The notes beneath the pieces were generated by a model that was given only the letters and a program-made list of their open reading frames with translations, did no database searches and was not told the DNA's origin. DNA of 64,000 bases from Parahaliea mediterranea (lineage in GTDB: Bacteria > Pseudomonadota > Gammaproteobacteria > Pseudomonadales > Halieaceae). The position numbers were made by a program, and so were the translations under genes. Location: positions 62,001 to 126,000 of the forward strand of contig NZ_JAFKCZ010000007.1 in assembly GCF_017255185.1 (NCBI RefSeq), in the 5' to 3' direction. Positions 54,585 to 63,101 of this stretch are shown here, one piece after another; positions within the stretch are counted from its first letter, which is position 1; every line of letters starts with the position of its first letter.

Positions 54585-57299
54585 TCAGTGGGCCTCGTCC
54601 CAGTTGTCCCCCACCCCGGCCTCCACCAGCAGCGGCACGTCCAGGCTGGCGGCCCCGGACATCAGTTCGCAGACCTGCCCGCTGATCGCATCCACCTCGC
54701 CGGCGGCCACCTCCAGCACCAGTTCGTCGTGCACCTGCATGATGATGCGCGCATCCACCCGCTCCGCCTGCAACCAGCCGTACACCGCCAACATCGCCAT
54801 TTTGATGATGTCGGCGGCGCTGCCCTGCATCGGCGCGTTGATGGCGGTGCGCTCGGCGGCCTGCACCCGCATCTTGTTGCGGGCATTGATTTCCGGCAGG
54901 TAGAGTCGGCGGCCGAACAGGGTTTCCACGTAGCCGCGCTCGTGGGCCAGCCCCCGGGTCCGGTCCATGTAATCCTGCACCCCGGGATAGCGCTCGAAAT
55001 AGCGGTCGATATAGGCCTGGGCCTCGTTGCGCCCCAGGTGCAGCTGCCGCGCCAGGCCGAAGGCGGACATGCCGTAGATCAGGCCGAAATTGATGGCCTT
55101 GGCCTTGCGTCGCTGCTCGGCGGTCACCGCGTCCAGGGCGATGTCGAACACCTCGGAGGCGGTGGCGCGGTGCACGTCCTGCCCCTCCTTGAAGGCCTGC
55201 AGCAGGCCCTTGTCGCCGGACAGGTGCGCCATGATGCGCAGCTCGATCTGGGAATAGTCAGCGGCGACGATGCGGTAGCCCTTTGGCGCGATAAAGGCCT
55301 GGCGGACCCGCCTGCCCTCCTCGGTGCGTATGGGAATGTTCTGCAGGTTGGGGTCCGAAGAGGACAGCCGCCCCGTGGCCGCCACCGCCTGGTGGTAGGA
55401 GGTGTGCACGCGCCCGGTTTTCGGATTGATCATTTCCGGCAACTTGTCGGTATAGGTCGACTTGAGCTTGCTCAGGCTGCGGTACTCCAAGAGCACTTTC
55501 GGCAGGGGGTAGTCCAGCGCCAGCTCCACCAGTACCTCCTCGGAGGTGGAGGGCGCTCCCTTGGGCGTCTTGCGGATCACCGGCAGCTCGAGCTTGTCGA
55601 ACAGGATTTCCCCCAGCTGCTTGGGCGAACCCAGGTTGAAGGGCTGGCCGGCCAGGTCGTGGGCCTCGGCCTCCAGCGCCTGGAGGCGCTTGCCCAGATC
55701 CGCGCTCTGCCGCTGGAGCAGCTCGCGGGACAGCAGCGCGCCCTGGCGCTCGATCCGCGACAACACCGGCACCAGGGGCAGCTCGATGTCGCGGAATACG
55801 TCCGCCAGCCGCCCCTCCGCCTCGAGCTGCGGCCACAAGACCTGGTGCAGGCGCAGGGTGACATCCGCATCCTCCGCGGCGTAGGGACCGGCCTGCTCCA
55901 GCGGAATCTGGTTGAAGGTCAGCTGCTTGGCGCCCTTGCCGGCGATGTCCTCGAAATGGATGGTCTTGTGACCGAGATACTTGAGGGCCAGGCTGTCCAT
56001 GTCGTGGCGGGTGGCCACCGAGTCCAGTACGTATGACTCCAGCATGGTGTCGAAGCGGATGCCGCGCAGGGTGATGCCGTGGTTGGCCAGGACGCTGGCG
56101 TCATACTTCAGGTTCTGGCCCACCTTGGCCGCGGACTCGTCCTCCAGCAACGGGCGCAACTGCGCCAGCACCGCGTCCCGCTCAAGCTGCTCCGGCGCGC
56201 CCGGGTAGTCGTGGGCCAGGGGCACGTAGGCCGCCTCCCCCGCCTGGACCGCGAACGACAGGCCCACGATCTGCGCCTCCATGTAGTTGAGGCTGGTGGT
56301 CTCGGTGTCGAAGGCGAACACCTCGGCCTGCTCAAGGCGCGCCACCCAGGCGTCGAGAGCCTCCTGGGTGAAGACAATGTCGTAGTCGCCCTGTACCGCC
56401 TCGGGCTGGGCCACCTCGCCCTCCCCCAACAGCTCTTCCAGCCAGGCCTTGAACTCCAGCCGCGTGTACCATTCCAGCAGGGCCTCCCTGTCCGGCTCGC
56501 CGTTGCGCAGCTCCTGCGGCGTCAATTCGAGCTCGACGTCGGTCTTGATGGTGGCCAGTTCGTAGGACAGGAGGGCCTTGTCCCGCTCTTTTTCCAGCTT
56601 GGCGCCCATGCTCTTGGCGCCGCGAAACTCCAACTCCGCCACCTTGTCGAGATTGCCGTAGATATCCTCCAGGCCACCCAGCCCCTGCAACAGCGCCAGG
56701 GCGGTCTTCTCGCCGACACCGGGGACACCGGGAATGTTGTCCACCTTGTCGCCCATCAGGGCCAGGAAGTCGATCATCAGGTCCGGGGTAAATCCGTACT
56801 TCTCCCGCACCCCGGCCTCGTCCAGCACGCTGCCGGTCATGGTATTGACCAGGGTGGTATGGCTGTTCACCAGCTGCGCCATGTCCTTGTCGCCGGTGGA
56901 AATCACCACGGCCCTGCCCTGCTCGCTGGCCTGCCTGGCCAGGGTGCCGATGACATCGTCGGCCTCCACCCCGGGGACACAGAGCAGCGGCAGGCCGAGT
57001 GCCCGCACCAGGCTGTGGATAGGCTCCACCTGCGCCCTCAGGTCGTCGGGCATCGGCGGCCGCTGGGCCTTGTACTGATCGAACAGCTCGTCGCGAAAAG
57101 TCTTGCCCTTGGCGTCGAACACCACCGCCACCGGGCTGTCCGGGTAGTCCTTGATAAGGCGTTTCACCATGCTGATAACGCCCTTGATCGCCCCCGTAGG
57201 TTCTCCTTTAGAACTAATAAGTGGCGGCAATGCGTGAAAGGCGCGGTATAGATAAGAGGATCCATCCACCAGGACGATTGGCAGGGTGTTGTCGGCCAT
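54585..57299 (-). CDS. polA: DNA polymerase I
   Basis: A 904-residue repair and Okazaki-fragment polymerase with all three domains. The 5'-3' exonuclease has [17 protein letters not shown] and [11 protein letters not shown]. The 3'-5' proofreading exonuclease keeps [13 protein letters not shown]. The polymerase has [32 protein letters not shown] and the terminal [11 protein letters not shown]. The ATG at 57299 gives [15 protein letters not shown]. Full length with no missing catalytic residue seen. Confidence 0.97.
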   Translation of the reverse strand: MADNTLPIVLVDGSSYLYRAFHALPPLISSKGEPTGAIKGVISMVKRLIKDYPDSPVAVVFDAKGKTFRDELFDQYKAQRPPMPDDLRAQVEPIHSLVRALGLPLLCVPGVEADDVIGTLARQASEQGRAVVISTGDKDMAQLVNSHTTLVNTMTGSVLDEAGVREKYGFTPDLMIDFLALMGDKVDNIPGVPGVGEKTALALLQGLGGLEDIYGNLDKVAELEFRGAKSMGAKLEKERDKALLSYELATIKTDVELELTPQELRNGEPDREALLEWYTRLEFKAWLEELLGEGEVAQPEAVQGDYDIVFTQEALDAWVARLEQAEVFAFDTETTSLNYMEAQIVGLSFAVQAGEAAYVPLAHDYPGAPEQLERDAVLAQLRPLLEDESAAKVGQNLKYDASVLANHGITLRGIRFDTMLESYVLDSVATRHDMDSLALKYLGHKTIHFEDIAGKGAKQLTFNQIPLEQAGPYAAEDADVTLRLHQVLWPQLEAEGRLADVFRDIELPLVPVLSRIERQGALLSRELLQRQSADLGKRLQALEAEAHDLAGQPFNLGSPKQLGEILFDKLELPVIRKTPKGAPSTSEEVLVELALDYPLPKVLLEYRSLSKLKSTYTDKLPEMINPKTGRVHTSYHQAVAATGRLSSSDPNLQNIPIRTEEGRRVRQAFIAPKGYRIVAADYSQIELRIMAHLSGDKGLLQAFKEGQDVHRATASEVFDIALDAVTAEQRRKAKAINFGLIYGMSAFGLARQLHLGRNEAQAYIDRYFERYPGVQDYMDRTRGLAHERGYVETLFGRRLYLPEINARNKMRVQAAERTAINAPMQGSAADIIKMAMLAVYGWLQAERVDARIIMQVHDELVLEVAAGEVDAISGQVCELMSGAASLDVPLLVEAGVGDNWDEAH

Positions 57300-57698
57300 G
57301 GGCGCTCTCTCGCATCGGTTGCGGGTTGCTGGCACGCCTTTGGCGCCGGTGCAGTCGCGGCCGGCGGCGTGAAGAATCGAGCATTAAAGCCCAACAGCGG
57401 GCAAATTGCCACGCCGCGCGGCGCCGACCCGCGCGGTACCCGGCGAAATCCGGGTACGGCCGCGGCTTGTTACCCGCGAATCACACCCCGGCAAGCTCGC
57501 GGCAATCCGAAACGCAAAAATCCAATTTGGAACTAAATAGAGTTATTTTCAATAAAATCAGTAACATAATAAAAATGTGCATTATTCACGCAGAGAAACA
57601 GAGGACTTGAACTGTCACAAGCCGTCCACATACTTTCAGGCAAGGTAACAAATGTGTTACCTTACGCACATCAAGGTAACAAACTGGAGAGTCGTAAT
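57300..57698. other. Divergent region between polA and the small exported protein gene
   Basis: A 399-base gap. The polA-proximal half is GC-rich without features. Bases 57520-57600 are strikingly AT-rich. The rest carries TTGAAC (57607-57612) with a weak -10 about 17-18 bases later, and the palindromic operator at 57642-57663 over the likely transcription start. No gene is supported here. Confidence 0.5.
57642..57680. promoter_or_regulatory. Palindromic operator plus half-site
   Basis: AAGGTAAC-AAATGT-GTTACCTT (57642-57663) is a perfect 8-bp dyad with a 6-base spacer. A second AAGGTAAC half-site at 57673-57680 lies 31 bases downstream, about three helical turns, so both face the same side of DNA. 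The same AAGGTAACAAA string occurs at 4272-4282 upstream of the TonB operon. The dyad architecture resembles TyrR-type boxes, but the regulator is unknown. Confidence 0.6.
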
Positions 57699-58001
57699 AT
57701 GAAACTGCGTTCTATATTGAGCTCCATGTTGCTGGCCACGGCGCCATTTGCCGGGGCCCAGGACGTGGATTACGTGATTGTCCGCGCCGCCACCCAGGCG
57801 GAGGCGGGCGCAATGATTCAGCCAGCGGTGGCAACCCGGGAAACCCCCGCGGTAAAACCCGCGGCCGAGGTAGATAGTGGTCGCGCCAGCACCGAGTCAG
57901 TGACCAGGGAGCTGGACGCCATGCTGGAACAGCGCTTCGAGCACGAACACGCCGCCCCGGAACGCCCTGCCGCCAGGGCGCTGTTGGTAAGCGCCAGCTA
58001 A
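57699..58001 (+). CDS. Small exported protein, function unknown
   Basis: A 100-residue protein with a signal peptide (LRSILSSMLLATAPFAGA, cleaved before QD) and a mature Ala/Glu-rich chain including VTRELDAMLEQRFEHEHAA. No Cys and no family that I recognise. The ATG at 57699 has GGAGA upstream. The palindromic operator directly before it suggests tight regulation. It is followed by a strong hairpin, so it is monocistronic. Confidence 0.65.
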   Translation: MKLRSILSSMLLATAPFAGAQDVDYVIVRAATQAEAGAMIQPAVATRETPAVKPAAEVDSGRASTESVTRELDAMLEQRFEHEHAAPERPAARALLVSAS

Positions 58002-58006
58002 CCCTA

Positions 58007-58046
58007 TAGACCCGCCGGTGCGATGACGCACTCGGCGGGCGGTCTA
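58007..58046 (+). terminator. Hairpin between the small exported protein and Sco genes
   Basis: TAGACCCGCCG and CGGCGGGCGGTCTA pair with one bulge, extended by TGCG/CGCA near the loop. It lies between converging genes; no T run follows. Confidence 0.55.
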
Positions 58047-58080
58047 CGGTGGGCGAGGGTGGTTGGTGACGCGTCGGCGT

Positions 58081-58740
58081 CTAGCGCTCCCAGCGGTAGC
58101 GCGCGGCGCGGTAGGTAACCTTCATTTTCGCCAGATCCAGCGGCGCCTTGAAGAAGCCGTGATAATCACCCCGCGGGTTAATCAATACCACGTTGGCGCT
58201 GTGATCGACGAGGTAGTCCTCGCCCTGGCCCGGCACCTTGCGAAAGGGTGTATTCAGGGCGGTGGCAAAACGGAACAGATCCAGGAATTCACCGGTGACA
58301 CCGACGAATTCCGGGTTGAAGTAGGGCACATACTCGGCCAGTTGCTCGGGCGTGTCCCGCGCCGGATCGACGCTAACCATCACTACCCGGGTGTCCTCCG
58401 CCTCGGTGCCCTCAAGCTGCCCCACGAACTCATTGAGGAAACTCATGGTGGTGGGGCAGATATCCGGGCAGTAGGTAAAACCGAAAAACAGCAGGGTCCA
58501 GCGCCCCTCGAGGCGCGCCGGCGTAAAAGCCTCGCCGCGGTGATCCAGCAAGGAAAAATCCCCGATATCCCTAGGCGTTTCCAGAATATAGGTGCCATTG
58601 GCCTTCATTTCCGCATCGCTCATCGCCCGCGGCAGGCCGATGCGGTGCACAAAGCCCGCCACCACCACACACATGAAAACCACCACGCCGGCAATGGTCA
58701 GCTGAACTCCGCGGCGCTGGCGACGGCTCCGGTCTGTCAT
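58081..58740 (-). CDS. SCO1/SenC family copper chaperone
   Basis: A 219-residue membrane-anchored thioredoxin-fold protein that delivers copper to the CuA site of cytochrome oxidase. An N-terminal helix (IAGVVVFMCVVVAGF) anchors it. The copper ligands are Cys91 and Cys95 in FTYCPDICPTTM and His180 in YLVDHSANVV. The ATG at 58740 is chosen as it directly precedes the basic TDRSRRQRR segment. It is the last gene of the oxidase assembly series. Confidence 0.93.
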   Translation of the reverse strand: MTDRSRRQRRGVQLTIAGVVVFMCVVVAGFVHRIGLPRAMSDAEMKANGTYILETPRDIGDFSLLDHRGEAFTPARLEGRWTLLFFGFTYCPDICPTTMSFLNEFVGQLEGTEAEDTRVVMVSVDPARDTPEQLAEYVPYFNPEFVGVTGEFLDLFRFATALNTPFRKVPGQGEDYLVDHSANVVLINPRGDYHGFFKAPLDLAKMKVTYRAARYRWER

Positions 58741-58835
58741 CAAACACTCTCCGCTCTTATCAATCATTGTCATCCATCGATCGCTGTCCCCTGCCGCTGC
58801 GCGGCCGGTGACACTGACCGCTTTTCAGTTGCCCG

Positions 58836-59735
58836 CTACAGAGTAGCGACGGGAAACAGGTAGTGGTCCACCAGCATCACCACGAACAGGGCCATCAGGT
58901 AAATAATGGAGTACTTGAAGGTTTCCATCGGCGCCCGCGGGTTGCGGTTGCGCAGCAGCTCGATGGCCCAGTAGAGAAAGCCGCCACCCAAGACCACCGC
59001 ACCGAGCAGGTACAGGGGGCCGCTCATCCGGGTGACAAAGGGGAGCAGGGTGATGGCGAACATGATCAGCGTATACAGCAGGATGTGCAGCTTGGTAAAC
59101 ATCACCCCGTGGGTCACCGGCAGCATGGGGATATCCACCGCCGCGTACTCCTCCCGGCGATGAATCGCCAGCGCCCAGAAATGCGGCGGCGTCCAGGCGA
59201 AAATGATCAAAACCAGCAGCAGGGCATGGCCGTGAATCTCGCCGGTCACGGCGGTCCAGCCGAGCAGGGGAGGGGCCGCGCCCGCCAGGCCGCCAATGAC
59301 GATATTTTGCGGCGTGGCACGCTTGAGAAACATGGTGTACACAAAAGCGTAGCCCACCAGGGACGCCAGGGTCAGCCAGGCCGTGAGTGCATTGACCCAG
59401 ATAATCAGTATCGCCATGCCCGCGACGCCCAACAGCGTGGCAAAGAGCGCCGCCTGCGGCGCCGCCACCCGGCCCCGGGCCACCGGCCGATTGCGGGTCC
59501 GCGCCATGCGCTGGTCCACCCGCTGGTCCACCAGGTGGTTGACCGTGGCGGCGGCCCCGGCGCACAGGGCGATGCCCAGATTGCCCAGAAGCAATACATC
59601 CAGCGGCACCATGCCCGGCACCGCCATGAACATACCGATGGCCGAGGTGAGGATCATCAACGCCACCACATTGGGCTTGGTCAGCTCCTTGTAGTCGCGC
59701 CAGGAGGCTTTGGCGGGGAGGGTGGTCTCGCTCAT
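58836..59735 (-). CDS. cyoE: Protoheme IX farnesyltransferase (heme O synthase)
   Basis: A 299-residue UbiA-superfamily membrane enzyme that adds the farnesyl group to heme B. The prenyl-diphosphate-binding motif is [19 protein letters not shown], with the second motif region around [17 protein letters not shown]. About eight to nine helices are visible. It lies 95 bases upstream of the Sco gene. The heme A synthase that would use its product is not in the window. Confidence 0.95.
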   Translation of the reverse strand: MSETTLPAKASWRDYKELTKPNVVALMILTSAIGMFMAVPGMVPLDVLLLGNLGIALCAGAAATVNHLVDQRVDQRMARTRNRPVARGRVAAPQAALFATLLGVAGMAILIIWVNALTAWLTLASLVGYAFVYTMFLKRATPQNIVIGGLAGAAPPLLGWTAVTGEIHGHALLLVLIIFAWTPPHFWALAIHRREEYAAVDIPMLPVTHGVMFTKLHILLYTLIMFAITLLPFVTRMSGPLYLLGAVVLGGGFLYWAIELLRNRNPRAPMETFKYSIIYLMALFVVMLVDHYLFPVATL

Positions 59736-59744
59736 GATATCGGA

Positions 59745-60404
59745 TCAGGCACTGGAGTTTTTCAACAGGAATTTCAGGTCGGCGATGACATCCTTGTACG
59801 ACACCGAGCTGTCGTAGGACATCATAATCCAACCCGCGGGGTCCACCAGGTACCAGGTATCCGGGGCGGACAGGTGCTCGGCGAACAGCCGCGCCATTGT
59901 CGCGCCGTCGACTTCCAGCGCGCGCATCTGCTCGTGCTCCCGCTCGAGATAGGCGGGAAAACCGGGCGGCAGCGGGTGATCGTCGCTCAGGGCGCCCACT
60001 TCGAGGCGGGTCCCCGCCACCGGCGTGTCGCTAATGTAAAAGCGGCGAATGCGATTGTACTCCTTGCCCATCGCCAGGTGTATCTGTCGCGTGAGATATA
60101 GCAGCTGCTCGCACTGCGCGGCGCAGGTTTCGCCGCTGTTTGGCACGGCGAAGGTCCACTGCGCCTCCAGGGCGTCAAAATCCAGTGCTCCGCCGCCACT
60201 GTCCCGCAAGCCGGCCTCCGCCAGTTGTCGCGGCGGCTCCACCAGCCGGCCATTGTTGGCGGTGCCCAGGGCGCCGACGATATCCAGGTCGCCGCGGACC
60301 ACAAAGAACCACAGCCAGGTGGCGGCCAGGATCATGGTCAGGGGAATGCCGGCGATCAGTAACAGCACCAGGCGGCTGCTGTTGGCGGTTTGGGTGTTGT
60401 CCAC
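59745..60404 (-). CDS. Membrane-anchored protein of the oxidase assembly cluster, function unknown
   Basis: A 219-residue protein with one N-terminal helix (LVLLLIAGIPLTMILAATWL) and a periplasmic domain. Segments such as FAVPNSGETCAAQCEQLLYL and YLVDPAGWIMMSYD suggest a thioredoxin-like fold related to Sco proteins. Its CAAQC pair could be redox or copper active. The position between SURF1 and cyoE matches an uncharacterised protein in Pseudomonas clusters. It starts three bases after the SURF1 stop. Confidence 0.75.
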   Translation of the reverse strand: MDNTQTANSSRLVLLLIAGIPLTMILAATWLWFFVVRGDLDIVGALGTANNGRLVEPPRQLAEAGLRDSGGGALDFDALEAQWTFAVPNSGETCAAQCEQLLYLTRQIHLAMGKEYNRIRRFYISDTPVAGTRLEVGALSDDHPLPPGFPAYLEREHEQMRALEVDGATMARLFAEHLSAPDTWYLVDPAGWIMMSYDSSVSYKDVIADLKFLLKNSSA

Positions 60405-60407
60405 GTT

Positions 60408-61172
60408 TCAGTTTTCTCCGGTTCGACGGCGCAACAGTTGCCAGAGGTTACTGCTGCGCAGCAGGAATACAAGCAGTAACACAGCGGCCATGCAGAACCA
60501 CTGCACCGCGTAGCCGGTGTGCTTGGCCGGACTCACGTTCACCGGCGACCAGCCGGCGCGCAGCGCCGCTGGATCCACGGCGGACAAACGCAGGGATCGG
60601 GGAAACAGTTCCCGCTCCAGGCGGCGCCCGAGCACCGGCGCCAGCTTGTCCATCTCCAGCGCCTGCAGCACGATCGGCCAGCCGCCATCCAGCGCCTGCT
60701 CGCCCAGCAGATAGGCCTCCCCCGGCGCCACATAGATGCTGGCCGACAGGGTGTGCAAACCGCGCGGTTGCTCGATCCGGGGCAGGCTGCGACGGGCGGA
60801 ATCCCCGGCAACCCAGCCGCGATTGACCAGCACCGCGCGATTGCTGTCCGCGATCTCCAGTACCGCGACCACCTCGTAGCCGAATTGACCCTCGCGGATA
60901 CGGTTGTCCAGCAGCAGGTAGCGCTCGGGGTCAAAACGCCCCGTGACCGTTACCCGGCGAAAGGCCAGCTCGTCCGCCGGCGCCTCCCACAGCGCATCCA
61001 GCTCCACCGGCCCGGCGGCCCGGCGCTGCTCATGGACCGCGGCGATAGCGCGCTTGTCCTCGGCGCGCTCCAGCTGCCAGAAGCCCAGGCTCACCAACAC
61101 CGGCAGCAGGACCAGGGTCAGCGCGGTGGTCCGCCACTCGAGGTCCAGCCGCAGCCGCGGCCCGGCGCTCAC
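60408..61172 (-). CDS. SURF1 family cytochrome oxidase assembly protein
   Basis: A 254-residue protein with a helix at each end (LTLVLLPVLVSLGFWQLERA; WFCMAAVLLLVFLL) around a periplasmic domain, the typical SURF1 layout. Conserved NRGWVAGD and GFWQLERAEDKRA are present. It promotes heme A insertion into subunit I. It diverges from the DUF2909 gene. Confidence 0.9.
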   Translation of the reverse strand: MSAGPRLRLDLEWRTTALTLVLLPVLVSLGFWQLERAEDKRAIAAVHEQRRAAGPVELDALWEAPADELAFRRVTVTGRFDPERYLLLDNRIREGQFGYEVVAVLEIADSNRAVLVNRGWVAGDSARRSLPRIEQPRGLHTLSASIYVAPGEAYLLGEQALDGGWPIVLQALEMDKLAPVLGRRLERELFPRSLRLSAVDPAALRAGWSPVNVSPAKHTGYAVQWFCMAAVLLLVFLLRSSNLWQLLRRRTGEN

Positions 61173-61254
61173 CCGCGCGGCCCCGGACTGCGCCCGCCAG
61201 CAGGCGTTACGCCAAGTGGTTTATACTGCACGGCCAATTGAGAGGAGCTGAACA

Positions 61255-61512
61255 TTGCTGAAAATTGCGATCGTCGTATTGATGGTGGCGCTGGTCGCCA
61301 GCCTGGGAAGCGGATTTTACTTTCTGATGGCGGACCAGGGAAATCGCCACAAACGCCGGCTGTTCCACTCCCTGGGGGTCCGGCTGGGCCTGGCCGTCAG
61401 CCTGGCGGCGGTCATCGTCTACGGAGTGGCCACCGGGCAGCTGGGGCACCGCAACCCCTGGGATGCCGGGCCGCGACCCGCGGCGGCATCCCAGGATGAG
61501 AAGGGCGACTGA
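61255..61512 (+). CDS. DUF2909 family two-helix membrane protein
   Basis: An 85-residue protein with two hydrophobic helices (IAIVVLMVALVASLGSGFYF; LGLAVSLAAVIVYGVA) joined by the basic loop NRHKRRLFHSLGVR. This is the DUF2909/twin-transmembrane type commonly encoded inside the oxidase cluster on the opposite strand. TTG at 61255 is supported by AGGAG seven bases upstream. Role unknown. Confidence 0.8.
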   Translation: MLKIAIVVLMVALVASLGSGFYFLMADQGNRHKRRLFHSLGVRLGLAVSLAAVIVYGVATGQLGHRNPWDAGPRPAAASQDEKGD

Positions 61513-61513
61513 C

Positions 61514-62479
61514 TTACAGGATGTAAACGAACAGGAACAGGAACACCCAGACCACGTCGACGAAGTGCCAGTACCAGCTGGATGCCTCGAAACCAAAATG
61601 GTCGTCGGCGGTGAAGTGGCCGAACTTCACCGAGCGGATCCATTGGATCAGCAGCATGGTCATGCCCATCATCACGTGGAAACCGTGGAAACCGGTCAAC
61701 ATGAAGAAGGTGGAGCCATAAATGCCCGAATTCAGGGTCAGGCCGAAGTGTTCATAGGCCTCGTAGTATTCGTATGCCTGCACGAATACGAAGATGATGC
61801 CCAGCAGCACGGTCAGGCCCAGCCACAGGTTGAATTTCTTCTTGTTGCCATCCAGCAGACCCAGGTGGGCGATGTGCACGGTAACGCTGGAGGACAGCAG
61901 GATAAGGGTGTTCCACAACGGCAGCCAGGCATACCACGCGGAGGCGTCGCCAAAGGCCATGCTCTTGTCATAGCTTTCGAAGGTGCCGTTATTGGCAATC
62001 AACTGATTGCCGGCGCCGCCGATCGACTCCTGCGGCGTACTGGCCATCGGCCAGCTGTACTGGAAACCTTCCCACAGCAAGCCGTTCATGCGCCCGCCAT
62101 CACCCTCGCCGGCCAGCCAGGGACCCGCCAGGTTGCGCACATAGAACAGGGCGCCGAAGAACGCGAAGAAGAACATCACCTCGGAAAAGATGAACCAGAA
62201 CATGCCCAGCACATAGGACTTCTTCAGCTGGGCGCTGTTCATGCCGGCGATGTTCTCGCGGATGGTGGTGCGGAACCACACAAACAGGGTGCCGGCGAAT
62301 ATCGCCAGGCCCACCCAGAGAATGCCCCAGGAACCGCTGCCGTCGCCGAAGGTCATTTCGTTCAGGCCATAGGAGGCGCCGAAAATACTGAGGATCAGGC
62401 CGATGGTGGCGCACACCGCCAGCTTGCTTTTCTCAGGGACGTAGTACTTTTCGTACTCTGTGGATGTTTCGGTAGTCAT
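61514..62479 (-). CDS. ctaE: Cytochrome c oxidase subunit III
   Basis: A 321-residue subunit of the aa3-type oxidase with seven predicted helices. Typical segments are FWFIFSEVMFFFAFFGALFY, the conserved Glu in FVQAYEYYEA, TGFHGFHVMMGM and YWHFVDVVWVFLFLFVYIL at the C-terminus. A loop of about 40 residues between helices (around GGAGNQLIANNGTFESYDKS) makes it longer than minimal CoxC. It converges tip-to-tip with the DUF2909 gene. Confidence 0.95.
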   Translation of the reverse strand: MTTETSTEYEKYYVPEKSKLAVCATIGLILSIFGASYGLNEMTFGDGSGSWGILWVGLAIFAGTLFVWFRTTIRENIAGMNSAQLKKSYVLGMFWFIFSEVMFFFAFFGALFYVRNLAGPWLAGEGDGGRMNGLLWEGFQYSWPMASTPQESIGGAGNQLIANNGTFESYDKSMAFGDASAWYAWLPLWNTLILLSSSVTVHIAHLGLLDGNKKKFNLWLGLTVLLGIIFVFVQAYEYYEAYEHFGLTLNSGIYGSTFFMLTGFHGFHVMMGMTMLLIQWIRSVKFGHFTADDHFGFEASSWYWHFVDVVWVFLFLFVYIL

Positions 62480-62526
62480 TCTATTAATTCTCCATTTTTG
62501 TCACACCGGCCCCCGACCAGCGTGCG

Positions 62527-63087
62527 CTAGCGGGCGGCGACGGCGCCGCCCGCCATATCGGTCACATCAAATATTGTGTACGACAGAGTAATCGTGTGGA
62601 TATCCCGCGGCAGGTCCCGGTCGATGATGAACTGCAGCGGCATCTCCGCCCGCGCCTGCCCGTCGAGCGGCTGCTGGTTGAAACAGAAGCACTCGGTCTT
62701 GTGGAAGTACTCCGCGGCACGCGAGGGCGACACGCTGGGAATCGCCTGCGCGACCATGGCCTCTGGCAGCGGGTTGTAGGCGAGGAACACGGTATCGTTG
62801 GACGCGCCCGGATGCACCTTCATCGCAGTCACGCTGGGACTGAACTCCCAGGGCATGCCCTCGTTGTTGGTGGCCACGAACTGGATGGTCACCACCCGGT
62901 CCTCGTCGACACCGGCCTGCACCGCGGTGTAGGCCTGGCCGGAGGTCTTGCCATTGATGCCCAGGGCGTCGCACAGCACGTTGTACAGGGGCACCATCAC
63001 CACGAAGACAAAGGCAAACATGGCCACCGCCACCGCCACCAGCTTGATGGCGGTATCGATGGCGGGATTGTTGCTCAGCCGTATCAT
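62527..63087 (-). CDS. ctaG: Cytochrome c oxidase copper chaperone CtaG (Cox11)
   Basis: A 186-residue protein with one N-terminal helix (AVAMFAFVFVVMVPLYNVLC) and a periplasmic immunoglobulin-like domain. The copper ligands are Cys133 and Cys135 in the hallmark CFCFNQQPL. It delivers copper to the CuB site of subunit I, encoded 14 bases upstream. Confidence 0.95.
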   Translation of the reverse strand: MIRLSNNPAIDTAIKLVAVAVAMFAFVFVVMVPLYNVLCDALGINGKTSGQAYTAVQAGVDEDRVVTIQFVATNNEGMPWEFSPSVTAMKVHPGASNDTVFLAYNPLPEAMVAQAIPSVSPSRAAEYFHKTECFCFNQQPLDGQARAEMPLQFIIDRDLPRDIHTITLSYTIFDVTDMAGGAVAAR

Positions 63088-63101
63088 GGTTCAGGCCCCG
63101 T

